Below are positions 16,818-26,209 of a stretch of DNA of 64,000 nucleotides, in pieces. A program made the position numbers and the translations under genes. The notes beneath the pieces are model-generated. The model saw only the letters and a list, made by a program, of their open reading frames with translations, did not search any database and was not told the origin of the DNA. Position 1 is the first letter of the stretch, and each line of letters begins with the position of its first letter. The stretch comes from Variovorax sp037204085 (GTDB lineage: Bacteria; Pseudomonadota; Gammaproteobacteria; Burkholderiales; Burkholderiaceae_C). The stretch is taken from the NCBI RefSeq assembly GCF_037204085.1, contig NZ_JBBCBW010000002.1, positions 1 through 64,000 of the forward strand. Reading direction: 5' to 3'.

Positions 16818-17741
16818 TCAGGCGCGCGCGACGGTTTCCACCGGCGCTTCGCTCGCCTCGATGAAAAGCCGGCGGATCATCGGAAAGCGCGCGCGCACCT
16901 GCCCTTCGATGGCCGAGATGGCGTCGGCTGCCTCGCCAGTGGCCGTGCCCTCCTTGAAGTTCACGTCGACGATGGCCAGCACCTCGTCGGGGCCGATGTA
17001 CATCGACAGCACGTGGCCGACGTCGCTGACGCTGGGCTGCTCCATGGCCAGGCTGCGAATGGCCCGCGCCGTCTCGGGGCGGATGCCTTCGCCGATGAGC
17101 AGCCCGCGCGCCTGGCCGATCAGCAGCACCGCCACGCCGGCCAGCAACAGGCCGATCACCACCGAGGCCGCGCCGTCGAGCTCGGGCATGCCGAAGCGGT
17201 GGCTCAGGTAGATGCCCAGCGCGGCCACCGCCAGGCCGATGAGCGCCGCGGAGTCTTCGGCCAGCACGGTATAGGTGGTCGGGTCCTTGCTTTGCCCGAG
17301 CGCGCGCCAGAAAGGCACGCCCCGCGCCTGGGCGCGGAATTGCCGCAACGCAATGAGAAAGCTGGTGCCTTCGAACACGAAGGCCAGGGCCAGCACGACG
17401 TAGTTCCAGGTTGGGTCGCGCATCGGCTCCGGCTTGCGGATGTGCTGGATGCCTTCGTAGAAAGACACCCCGCCGCCCAGCCCGAAGATGAGCACCGCGA
17501 CGATCAGGCTCCAGAAGTAGAGCTCCTTGCCATGGCCGAACGGATGCTCGGGCGTTGCGGGCCGCTGGCTCAGCCTGATGCCCACCAGCAGCAATACGCC
17601 GTTGAAGGTGTCGACTGCCGAGTGGATGCCTTCCGACAACATGGCCGAACTGCCGGTGATGCCGGCCACCACGAACTTGGTCGCGGCAATGGCCACGTTG
17701 GCGCCGATCGCGCCGTAGATGGCAACCTTGGATTCAGCCAT
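16818..17741 (-). CDS. Cation diffusion facilitator (CDF) family transporter
   Basis: A 307-residue CDF transporter. The transmembrane domain (about 1-205) has ITGSSAMLSEGIHSAVDTFNGVLL near residue 30 with the metal-site Glu/His/Asp, HPFGHGKELYFWSL near residue 67, and a second-site region around LAEDSAALIGLAVA. The C-terminal cytoplasmic domain (about 210-300) is ferredoxin-like. Family members export zinc, iron, cobalt or manganese with proton exchange. The metal here is not known. Confidence 0.88.
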   Translation of the reverse strand: MAESKVAIYGAIGANVAIAATKFVVAGITGSSAMLSEGIHSAVDTFNGVLLLVGIRLSQRPATPEHPFGHGKELYFWSLIVAVLIFGLGGGVSFYEGIQHIRKPEPMRDPTWNYVVLALAFVFEGTSFLIALRQFRAQARGVPFWRALGQSKDPTTYTVLAEDSAALIGLAVAALGIYLSHRFGMPELDGAASVVIGLLLAGVAVLLIGQARGLLIGEGIRPETARAIRSLAMEQPSVSDVGHVLSMYIGPDEVLAIVDVNFKEGTATGEAADAISAIEGQVRARFPMIRRLFIEASEAPVETVARA

Positions 17742-17787
17742 CCATCAGGGGGTGCGGCCCAGAACCGGCCCGCGGCCCCGCTGCTTT

Positions 17788-17967
17788 TCAGGGAAGGCCA
17801 AGGTAGACCCGCAGGTCGTCCTTGTAGGTGCCCGCGGATGCCACCGCCAACCGGAGCCGGGTCTCGCTGACGCCGAACCACTTGGTCCAGTAGTCGACCT
17901 CTTTCAGGTCGGTGATGTCGATGTGCTCGTCGTTCTGCGGAACGCGAATCTCCATATCGTCCGGCAT
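17788..17967 (-). CDS. DUF3606 domain protein
   Basis: A 59-residue protein matching the small DUF3606 family, with HIDITDLKEVDYWTKWFGV followed by a helix and YKDDLRVYLG near the C-terminus. The family is common in proteobacteria, often near stress genes, and has no known biochemical role. A GGAGAG site precedes ATG 17967. Longer in-frame readings upstream run into the antisense of other features and were rejected. Confidence 0.75.
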   Translation of the reverse strand: MPDDMEIRVPQNDEHIDITDLKEVDYWTKWFGVSETRLRLAVASAGTYKDDLRVYLGLP

Positions 17968-18056
17968 CGGGCTCTCCAGGTTGTTGGAGACGGCAGTTTC
18001 ACCGCCGGAAAAACGCCCCTTGCCAGCCGCTTTCCATGGTTGATGCAGGACAAGTT

Positions 18057-18962
18057 CTACACGCGCGCGGCGGGCGAGGCGTTGGCACGCTTCTTTCCGG
18101 GGAGCCGCTCCAGCCGGTATCCCAGGCCCTGCACGGCCCGCAGGTCCCAGCCATTGGCCTTCAGGTCCAGGGTGCGCCGCAGGCGCGAAATGCTCACGTC
18201 GAGCGAGCGCGACTGCGTGTCTTCGCCCTTGTCCCACACGACCGAATACAGCCAGTCGCGCGTGAGCGTGTGGCCCGCATGGCAGAAGAGCTCGAGCGCA
18301 AGGTCGAACTCGACCGCACGCAGATGCGCCCTTTCGCCCGACACCTCCACCACGTCGCTCGTGAGAGAAAAACGGTAGCAGTCCCACGTCGGGTCGGCGT
18401 CGGGCACGCTCACGCCGAAGCGCCGCATGAACATGCGCGCCACGCAGCAGAACTCGACGAACGAGGTCGGGCTCACGATCACTTCGTTGGTCGCGTTCCA
18501 GTGCAGGTCCGAAAGCGACGGCAACTGCTTGCGCGAAGCAAGGCACAACACCGGCGTGTGGTGCCCCACCAGCGCCTTGACCTCCTGCAGCTGCAGAACG
18601 GACGATTCGGCGTCGCTCGCCACCGCCAGGAAGACCATGTCGAATCTGGAGGGGGACGCGGTGCCCGCACCGGCCATCTCCGCGGTGCTCGCAAAGGCCG
18701 CGGGCTGGTGTCCGAACCTCCTGACGGCGCGGCGTGCGTATTCGCGCGTGCGCAGTTCGGGGTCGACCACTGCGATGCGCACACCTTCGGGCCTGACGAA
18801 CATCATCGGGTGCAGGGCCCTGCGGTGCCATGCCGCGGCCGGCCGGGCACCCGGCTCGCTGCTGTCGTTGACCGCTTCGGCGGCCAGCACCGAGCCTTTG
18901 GCGAATTCGCCTCGGGCATCCACCTGGTTCATGGCCACGACGTTTGAAATTGGACTGCTCAT
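18057..18962 (-). CDS. OmpR/PhoB-type regulator with degenerate receiver domain
   Basis: A 301-residue DNA-binding protein. Residues about 60-175 have the outline of a CheY-like receiver (IAVVDPE near the start). But the acceptor-aspartate strand reads MVFLAVASD, the Thr/Ser strand reads VLCLASRK, and the conserved Lys-Pro is replaced by Ser-Pro. It is therefore unlikely to be controlled by phosphorylation. Residues about 195-295 form a winged helix of the Trans_reg_C type (SRSLDVSISRLRRTL, VQGLGYRL). The start is 2 bases after the stop of the 2414-residue surface protein, so the two are co-expressed. It probably regulates the surface locus (inference). No cognate kinase is adjacent. Confidence 0.85.
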   Translation of the reverse strand: MSSPISNVVAMNQVDARGEFAKGSVLAAEAVNDSSEPGARPAAAWHRRALHPMMFVRPEGVRIAVVDPELRTREYARRAVRRFGHQPAAFASTAEMAGAGTASPSRFDMVFLAVASDAESSVLQLQEVKALVGHHTPVLCLASRKQLPSLSDLHWNATNEVIVSPTSFVEFCCVARMFMRRFGVSVPDADPTWDCYRFSLTSDVVEVSGERAHLRAVEFDLALELFCHAGHTLTRDWLYSVVWDKGEDTQSRSLDVSISRLRRTLDLKANGWDLRAVQGLGYRLERLPGKKRANASPAARV

Positions 18963-18964
18963 GT

Positions 18965-21900
18965 TCAGTTCACCTTGACTGTGAAGAGGACCGTTCCGGA
19001 GGCGCCAGGGTCCAGCGGGCCCGTGAACTTCCAGCTCAGCGCGCCCGTTCCCCCCTCGGTTTGCGCAGCGGCGCAATCCACGGCAGCCGCCGGGGGCGGA
19101 TTGGCGGGCGTTTGCTTCTGGCAGCTTGCGAGCGTGGCGGGCGTGGTGTCCGCCTGCGCGCCGGCAAACGCGGTGTACTGCGGCGTCGTGTCGTTGACCG
19201 TCAAGCCGCTGATCGGCGTGGTGCCGTTGTTGGTGTAGGTGATGCGGTACTCCAGCGTCTCGCCCGGCTTGGCCTGGTTGTTGATGCCGAAGCTGCCGCC
19301 CTGCGTCACGTTGCGCACTTCCTTCCGCAGCTCCAGCGCGCTGGTCGACACTGTCGTGATGTCGGTCACCGTGTAGGTGGCGTTCAGGCCCGGGCTGGCG
19401 TTGGTGAAGACGAAGCTGGCCTGCACGGTGCTGGTGTTGCTGTTGCCGCTCATTGCGTTGGCGGGAACGAACTCCTGCATGACGATGCACACGTTTTGCC
19501 CGGCGACGACTGTCATCGGCGCGGCCGGTGGGTAGAGCAGCGCCGCGCCGGCCTGCAGCGCACCGGTGCAGCCGGTGTCGGCAAAGATCTTGCCGCTCCA
19601 GCCGCTGAGCGCCGGCGTGTCCACGGAGTTCGAGATGTCGAAGCTCACTTCGCCGCCGGTGCGGGCGGTGAAGGTGTGCGGATAGCTCACCGTGCTGCCC
19701 GGAAGGCCGTTCTTGGCGCCGTCCGTGGCAAGCGTGTTGCGGTCGACATCGCCGAAGTTCAGATCCGCATGGCCGCTGCTGTTCCAGGTGAAGGCAATGC
19801 GGTCCGGCGTGCCTTCGCGGGTGTAGGTGTAGGCGGTGCCCGTGTTGGTCACGGCCTGGCCCGAGGGCAACTGCACGACACCCAGCGAGGCGCCGGTGGA
19901 GATGCGCGACACCGTGTTGGTTTCTTCCACGCACAGCGCGTCGCCCGTGCCGATGGTGAAGGGCACGGCCAGCGCGTACTTGCCGGTGCCGTCGGTAACG
20001 GCGGTCGAGAAGGTGGTTGCCGCGCAGTCGGTCAGCCGCACGCCGATGCCGCTGAGCCCGGTCTCGCCGCCATTGATGAGTCCGTCGTTCGCAATGCCGC
20101 CCGCCGTGCCGTTGTCGAGGAACACCCGGCCGGTCACGTTCTTGGGATAGCCGTTCACGAACGTGCAGGTGATGGCCGCCCCAGCAACCATGTGGGCAGC
20201 GGGAATGGCCAGTTGATTGCCCGTGAGCGTGCCGAACATGGCGGCCGGGGTGGCACTGTTCAAGTCCACGCAGCTGGCGCTCACCGGGTTGGCCGGCCAG
20301 CCCTGCGGCGAGGTTTCGCTGATCGTGACGCCGACACCGGCCGTGCCGGTGATATTGGCTGCGCCCTCGACGCTGTCGTCACCCACCACGGTGATGCTGT
20401 CGCTTGCCGCCGAAAGGCCGCTGAGCGCAAAGCGGAACAGGTTGCTGCCGATGCCGCCGATGGTGGTCTTGACGATCTGCACCCGTGGATACGGCGGCGT
20501 ATACGCGTTGGTGAAGGTACACGCAATGTTGCTGCCCGGCGCCGTGGCGGCCGCGTCCAGCGTCACCCTGCGGTTCGGCAGGTCGGGCGTGGCGGTGCCG
20601 CCCGCGCCCAGGCCGGTACAGCTCACGCCGGTCAGCGCGTAGTCGGTGGGCAGCGGGTCTTCGGTGATGGTCGTTACCGTGCTGGGCACCGCCACTGTCT
20701 GGATGGCGCCCGCCACCGGCGTCCCGAGCACGGTGGTGGTAAGGCTCTGCGCCGCGAGGCCGTTGTCTCCGCTGAAGCCGAAGGTTCCGGTTGCGCCCAA
20801 CGACACCTTGCGGATGGTCACCGTGGCCGAGGCGGAATTCGTGAACACGCATTGCAGCGACTTGCCCAGCTGCACGCTGGTCGCGGGAATGGTGTAGGTG
20901 CGCCCGCTCGCGCCGGTGCCCAGGCTGCCGACCGGTGCTCCGGCGTCGGTGCAGCTTGCACCGGTCAGGTGCCAGCCGGGCACCGCGGGTTCGGTGATGC
21001 TGATGACCCTGTTGCTCGCACTGGCGCTGAAGGTCTGCACGCCCGCCGCGGCCGTGTTGCCGTCCACCTGCGCCGGCGTACCGGCGGCGACGGTGCTGAC
21101 CGTGCCGCTGGCTTGCGTGGTGTTGGTCAGGTTGAAGGTGAAGGGACCGCCGGCGCCGTTGAGGGTGTTCTTCTGCAGGTTGACCGTCGCGGGCGCACAC
21201 AGCGCGCTGGTGGTGGCTTGGGCCAGGAAGCCCTGCGCAGGGGCGCCGCTCTTGACGTGGACGACCACCGTGTTCGAGCCCGACTGCCAGTTGTTCGTCA
21301 GCGTGGTGCTGGCCCCGGTGCCTGCCTGGAAACCTCCGTAGGCGTAGGGCGTGGTCCCCCCCTGCGGCACGCCCGGAAGGCTCTGCAGAACCCCGTTGAT
21401 GTAGACCCCCGCGACCGAGTTGTCGGAATAGAAGTCCAGCTTCAGCGCGAAGCTCGCCGGATTGACCGACGGCGCCATGTTGAAGGTGAACCGGTGGTAG
21501 ACGTCGACGCTGCCTGCATGGTTCGTCGGGTACTGCGAGATCCAGTTCGCATTGCCGAAGGGAGACGCGATCCAACTGGCCGGCGCCTTGTTCCCGATAT
21601 ACGAACGCGCCCAGGTGGGAACGCTGCCGGGCCCGCCGGTGGCGGTGCCAACGCCCGACTCCCACACCGGATCGCGCCCGGTGGCCAGCGGCGGGCCGGC
21701 GGGGCCGTCGAACCCGGTATTGAAGACCGCGGCGTTGGTCGAGCACATCACCGTCGGCGCAACGGGCGGCGGTGGCGGGTTCGCGTCGAATGCGTTGGTA
21801 AAGGTACAGACGATGTTGCTGCCGGGCGCGGTGGCCGCCGCATCGAGCGTGAGCACGCGTCCGTTGCGCGAAGCCGATCCGCCGGCGCCAAGGCCGGTGC

Positions 21901-24900
21901 ACGAGGCATCGATCAGCGCATAGCCGGCAGGCGGCGCGCCTTCGGTGATGGTGGTGGCGATATTTGCCGCTGTGAGCGTCTGCACCGCCGTCGCGACCGG
22001 CGTGCCGGCCACGGTGGTCGTGATGTTCCGCGCCACCAGGCCGTTGCTTCCGGTGAAGCTGAACGTACCCACTCCGCCGAGCGAGGTCTTGCGGATGGTC
22101 ACGGTCGGACGGCTGCCGAACCGGTAGGGCTGCGGACTCGGCAGGTAGCTGTCTTCGCCGACGCTGAAGTTGCCGCTCAGGACAGCGCCGCCCACCGTGA
22201 CCTGCGTGGTGCTGTAGACCGCGGCCACCGTGCTGGTAGCCCTCACCTGGCAAAGGCCTGCCGCCGTGGTGGTGCAGCTTCCGGCTGCGCCGACAGCGCC
22301 GCCGTTGAACGCGACGTTCGGCGTGGCGCCGAAGGTCACCACCGTGCCGGCCTGGACCGGGTTGCCGGACTCGTCGCGGATGAAGGCTTCGAGCACGTCC
22401 TGCGCGGTGCCGTTGGCCAGTTGGTTGTCGGTAACGATGCGCACGCCCGACTGGCTGCCGGCTGCGGGGCCGACCACGATGGCGGTCTGTGCGCTGTCGC
22501 AGCTCACCGTGCCGCTGGAGACGCAGCCGGCGCCGGCGGCCGTAACCGGCAAGCCCGCGCCGTTCACGTTGGTGCTGGCGTAGTTGGTCAGCACGGTACC
22601 TGTGTCGACGATGGGCGCGGTCGCGTTCATCGTGAAGCCGCGCACGCCGGTGGTTGCCGGAATGCCGCCCGCGGGCAGCGTCATGGTGCAGTTGAGCAGC
22701 GCACCGGGAGCGCTCGGCAGCGAGCCGCAGCTCACCGACGTGACACCCGTGCCGGGCACCACCGAGTTGGCCACCACGCCGGGCGGCAATTGCTCGCTCA
22801 CCACCAGCGTCGTGCCGGTGGGCACCGGGCCGGTGTTGGCAAAGCTCAGGCCGTAGACGATGCTGCCGCCGGCGCCCGCGGTCGCGGATGCGGTCTTGTC
22901 CACCGCGATGCGCGCGGTGGCCGTGTTGGTGAAGGTACAGGCAATGGCCGCGGCGGGCCGCATCACGCTCGCGGGCAGGGTTGCGGTGTTGCCGTTGAGT
23001 ATGGCCAGCTGCGTCGTCGGGTTGCCGCTCGTCGCGGCTGCGGAGTCCAGGCAGGACACCGACACCGGGTTGGCCGGCCAGCCCGCGGGCACGCTCGACT
23101 CCTGCACGGTGGCCTCGACGCCTGGCTTGCCCACGTGCACCGTGGCGGAGGCCTGCGGCGTGGCCAATGCGGTCACCGCAATGCTGTTCGTCGGGTTGGT
23201 AACGCCAGTCAGCGTGAAACCGAAGGTGTGGGTGCCGGTGACGTTGGTCTTGGTCTTGCGCAGGGTGATGCGGGGTTCGCCCAGCACCGGCGTGGTCACG
23301 CTGCTCGTGCAGTTGCCCGTGGCGTTGCACAACGGGTCGCCGCCGCCCGTGGCCGTCGCGGTGTTGGCAACGCTCGGCGAGGCGCCCGGCAAAGGCGTGA
23401 CCGGAATGACGAAGGCCGCAGTGCCGGTGGTGGCGGCGAGCCCCGCAGGCACGGTACAGCTCACGACCTGCCCGCTTGCGCTGCAGCCGGCGGGCATGGT
23501 GCCGAGCGCGAGCGTGGCGGGCACGGTGTCGCTGATCGTCGCGGGAGCGGTGGTTGCGACCGGGCCGATGTTGTTCAGCGTGAGCGTGTAGCTCGACGCC
23601 ACGCCGACCGCGAAGCTCGGCGTGCCGGCGGTCTTCACCAGCTTGAGCTGCGGCTGGACCGTGTTGGTGAATGTGCAGTTGATCTCAGCGCCCGGTGCGG
23701 TGGCCGCGGCGTTCAGAGCGATGGTGCGCGTGGCCAGGTTCGGCGTGGCCGCGCCTCCCGGGCCCATGCCCGTGCAGCTGATGCCGGTCAAGGCATAGGG
23801 GGGCGGCGGCACGCCTTCGGTGATGTTGGTGGCGGTGTTCGCGGCCGTGAGCACCTGTTCCGCTGCGGCAATGGCAACGCCGTCGTCTTCCGTCGTCACG
23901 TTGGTGGCGGTGAAGCCGTTGGTGCCGGTGAAGGCGAAGCTGTCCGTGCCGCCGATCGAAATCTTGCTGACCGTCATCGTCGGCAGCTTGGTGTTGGTGA
24001 AGGTACACGCAATGTTGCTGCCGGCTGCCGTGGCCGCCGCGTTCAGGGTGACTGCACGCGCGGCGAGATTCACGGTGGCCGTGCCGCCCGCGCCCATGCC
24101 TGTGCAGGCGATGCCCTTGAGCCGCCAGCCGACAGGCGGCACGCCTTCGGTGATGGTGGTCGCGGCGCCCACGGTGGTCAGGCCCGATGGATCGCCCTCC
24201 TCCGGCGTGTTGGCCGCGGAAGTGGTGATGCTCTGTGCAGCGAAGCCGTTGGAGCCGGTGAACGAGAAGCTGCCCGTTCCACCCTCGGTCACCTTGCTGA
24301 CGGTAACGACCACGCGGGTGTTGGTGAAGGTACAGGCAATGTTGGCGCCGTAGTCGGTGGCGGCCGCATCCAGGGTCACGCGCCGCAGCGCGAGGTCGTA
24401 GGTTGCAGTGCCGCCCGGGGCCATGCCGGTACACGACATGGCGCGCAGCGCAAAGCCAGCGGGCGGTACGGCCTGCTGCAGGAACGTCGCGCTCCGCGTG
24501 ACCGCCAATTCCCTGGTGGGCCCCGATTCACCCTGGCCGGCCACCGTCGTGACGATGGGGCTGACAGGCGCCGCATCGTTGGTGCCGGTGAACGCGAAGG
24601 AACCCACGCCGCCGTTCGAGACCACGGTGGTCGTGACGCGCGGCGGCATCAGCGGCGGCGTGAGATAGGCGAGGACGATGGTGTCGGTTTCATCCACCGC
24701 AATGCCGTCGTCGTTGTTCGCGGTCGCATCGTTGGGCACCGTGCAGTAGTGCGGGTTGCCCGGCGATGCCGCCTGCACGCAAACCCGGGCGCCATTGACG
24801 ACCGGGTAGCTGCCGGCCGCCACAGTGGGCTGGGGAAACACGGGAATGTCGAAATTGGCTTCGCCGCCGTCCGTCATGCCGGGCCCGCTCGAGCCCGCGA

Positions 24901-26209
24901 GCAGCGTGGGGTTGAGCTGGCAGGTCACCGCCACCGGCGAGCCGGCCTTTGTGCAGTTGGCGGGCAAGGTGCCCGTGTTCCATCCGGCGGGAAGGACCAG
25001 CATCGCGGTCGAGTTGTCGGTGGCCGTGGTGCGCCCGGGGCCGAAGTTCTTGGCGGTGAGCCTGACGATGCGCTCCTGCCCGTGGCTGGTCCAGGCGTCC
25101 GGCGGCACGGTGACTCGCACCTGCAGGTCGGGCCGGCCGGTGATGATGTTCGTGCAGGTGTAGTCCTCCTGCGTCGCGAGCGTGTGCGAGGTGGCGCAGG
25201 TACCGGTCCTGACGAAGTTGTAGACGCTGACGCCGCTCGGGGGCACCGCGCTGCCGCTGTAGACGCTGCCGCCCGCCACGTAGGTCTCGTAGTTGTCCTG
25301 GTAGCGGGCGGGGTTGTTTGCCACAGTGGGCGGGTAGAACGGCAAGCGGCCCGCGGTCGGGCGCCAGGTGGCCGTGTTCGTGCTGGCGCCGAGCGCCTGG
25401 CTCCACGCGTAGTTGACGAAGCTGATGCGCTGCGAAACGCGGGCATCGGGAAACTCGCTTCGCGCGCCGGAGAAGCCGTCGATCAGCTCCCCGCCGCCAA
25501 GGTCTTCCAGGCCGTTGCAGGTGTTGGTGGCCGAGTAGGGGCAAACGGTGCGCGGGGCGCGCAGGGGGCCTGGCACTGCCGAGCCGGGGCCGGTGCCGCC
25601 GTCGTTCGTCGTAATGCCCAGCGTGTAGCTTGCGCCCCCGCTCGCCGCCACACGGAACCAGTCGCCCGCCACCACCGTGACCGGCCGGCAGGTGAAGGTG
25701 ATCTGCGTCGGGTAGATGTTGCCCGAGGCGCCATTGAACATGCGGTCGACGCCCCCGAGCACCGCGATCACCGTGCCGGCCGGGCACGCCTGCGGGCCGC
25801 GCCGCGTCATGCCATCGATGGGACGGCCTGCAACCCCGCGCTGGGCCGGCGCGCCCCAGGTGATGGTCGCGGCGGCAGCTCCTTCGGTCACCGTGAACGG
25901 AGAGCAGCGCAGTTCATAGGCGCGCAAGCCGCCGGTGAGGTTGGCAAAAGTTCCGTTGACCGTGGCGCCGTGATAGCGCTCCCACATCGTCAGGCCAGTT
26001 GGAAAACCGGTGATGCAGGAGGTCCGCCACGATCCGCCGGCGTTGACGCCCACGATCGTGCCGTTGATCAACGTGCCGGTCTGCGGCCTGAGCACCTGCT
26101 GCGCATGCGCGGAAAGCGGCACGGCCGCGAGCCACGCCCCGCACAGGAGCCACCACCATGCCGTGCCCGCGATGGAGCCCAGCGTGTTCTTGAGTCTTTG
26201 CATGTTCAT
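18965..26209 (-). CDS. Giant exported multi-domain repeat protein (DUF11, SpaA/prealbumin-like, Big-1, SdrD-like)
   Basis: A 2414-residue protein with a Sec signal peptide (residues 1-36, ending AHA). An N-terminal region (40-340) is unrecognised; a DUF11-like domain starts near 355. Then come SpaA/prealbumin-like repeats, each with an early SCTG cysteine and a closing CTFTN-type cysteine; closing motifs fall near residues 629, 737, 849, 1095, 1471, 1789, 1900 and 2018. Interspersed are a Big-1/invasin-like domain (about 1250-1350), a lectin-like beta domain (about 1497-1660), an SdrD B-like domain (2022-2110) and a final DUF11 domain (2280-2414). It has no sortase signal, TAT barrel or RTX repeats. 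An adhesin or matrix role is likely. The start overlaps the previous stop as ATGA. Confidence 0.85.
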   Translation of the reverse strand: MNMQRLKNTLGSIAGTAWWWLLCGAWLAAVPLSAHAQQVLRPQTGTLINGTIVGVNAGGSWRTSCITGFPTGLTMWERYHGATVNGTFANLTGGLRAYELRCSPFTVTEGAAAATITWGAPAQRGVAGRPIDGMTRRGPQACPAGTVIAVLGGVDRMFNGASGNIYPTQITFTCRPVTVVAGDWFRVAASGGASYTLGITTNDGGTGPGSAVPGPLRAPRTVCPYSATNTCNGLEDLGGGELIDGFSGARSEFPDARVSQRISFVNYAWSQALGASTNTATWRPTAGRLPFYPPTVANNPARYQDNYETYVAGGSVYSGSAVPPSGVSVYNFVRTGTCATSHTLATQEDYTCTNIITGRPDLQVRVTVPPDAWTSHGQERIVRLTAKNFGPGRTTATDNSTAMLVLPAGWNTGTLPANCTKAGSPVAVTCQLNPTLLAGSSGPGMTDGGEANFDIPVFPQPTVAAGSYPVVNGARVCVQAASPGNPHYCTVPNDATANNDDGIAVDETDTIVLAYLTPPLMPPRVTTTVVSNGGVGSFAFTGTNDAAPVSPIVTTVAGQGESGPTRELAVTRSATFLQQAVPPAGFALRAMSCTGMAPGGTATYDLALRRVTLDAAATDYGANIACTFTNTRVVVTVSKVTEGGTGSFSFTGSNGFAAQSITTSAANTPEEGDPSGLTTVGAATTITEGVPPVGWRLKGIACTGMGAGGTATVNLAARAVTLNAAATAAGSNIACTFTNTKLPTMTVSKISIGGTDSFAFTGTNGFTATNVTTEDDGVAIAAAEQVLTAANTATNITEGVPPPPYALTGISCTGMGPGGAATPNLATRTIALNAAATAPGAEINCTFTNTVQPQLKLVKTAGTPSFAVGVASSYTLTLNNIGPVATTAPATISDTVPATLALGTMPAGCSASGQVVSCTVPAGLAATTGTAAFVIPVTPLPGASPSVANTATATGGGDPLCNATGNCTSSVTTPVLGEPRITLRKTKTNVTGTHTFGFTLTGVTNPTNSIAVTALATPQASATVHVGKPGVEATVQESSVPAGWPANPVSVSCLDSAAATSGNPTTQLAILNGNTATLPASVMRPAAAIACTFTNTATARIAVDKTASATAGAGGSIVYGLSFANTGPVPTGTTLVVSEQLPPGVVANSVVPGTGVTSVSCGSLPSAPGALLNCTMTLPAGGIPATTGVRGFTMNATAPIVDTGTVLTNYASTNVNGAGLPVTAAGAGCVSSGTVSCDSAQTAIVVGPAAGSQSGVRIVTDNQLANGTAQDVLEAFIRDESGNPVQAGTVVTFGATPNVAFNGGAVGAAGSCTTTAAGLCQVRATSTVAAVYSTTQVTVGGAVLSGNFSVGEDSYLPSPQPYRFGSRPTVTIRKTSLGGVGTFSFTGSNGLVARNITTTVAGTPVATAVQTLTAANIATTITEGAPPAGYALIDASCTGLGAGGSASRNGRVLTLDAAATAPGSNIVCTFTNAFDANPPPPPVAPTVMCSTNAAVFNTGFDGPAGPPLATGRDPVWESGVGTATGGPGSVPTWARSYIGNKAPASWIASPFGNANWISQYPTNHAGSVDVYHRFTFNMAPSVNPASFALKLDFYSDNSVAGVYINGVLQSLPGVPQGGTTPYAYGGFQAGTGASTTLTNNWQSGSNTVVVHVKSGAPAQGFLAQATTSALCAPATVNLQKNTLNGAGGPFTFNLTNTTQASGTVSTVAAGTPAQVDGNTAAAGVQTFSASASNRVISITEPAVPGWHLTGASCTDAGAPVGSLGTGASGRTYTIPATSVQLGKSLQCVFTNSASATVTIRKVSLGATGTFGFSGDNGLAAQSLTTTVLGTPVAGAIQTVAVPSTVTTITEDPLPTDYALTGVSCTGLGAGGTATPDLPNRRVTLDAAATAPGSNIACTFTNAYTPPYPRVQIVKTTIGGIGSNLFRFALSGLSAASDSITVVGDDSVEGAANITGTAGVGVTISETSPQGWPANPVSASCVDLNSATPAAMFGTLTGNQLAIPAAHMVAGAAITCTFVNGYPKNVTGRVFLDNGTAGGIANDGLINGGETGLSGIGVRLTDCAATTFSTAVTDGTGKYALAVPFTIGTGDALCVEETNTVSRISTGASLGVVQLPSGQAVTNTGTAYTYTREGTPDRIAFTWNSSGHADLNFGDVDRNTLATDGAKNGLPGSTVSYPHTFTARTGGEVSFDISNSVDTPALSGWSGKIFADTGCTGALQAGAALLYPPAAPMTVVAGQNVCIVMQEFVPANAMSGNSNTSTVQASFVFTNASPGLNATYTVTDITTVSTSALELRKEVRNVTQGGSFGINNQAKPGETLEYRITYTNNGTTPISGLTVNDTTPQYTAFAGAQADTTPATLASCQKQTPANPPPAAAVDCAAAQTEGGTGALSWKFTGPLDPGASGTVLFTVKVN

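Noticed and set aside
18057..18962. Ordinary two-component response regulator
   Set aside because: The phospho-acceptor and supporting residues are missing and no histidine kinase is adjacent.
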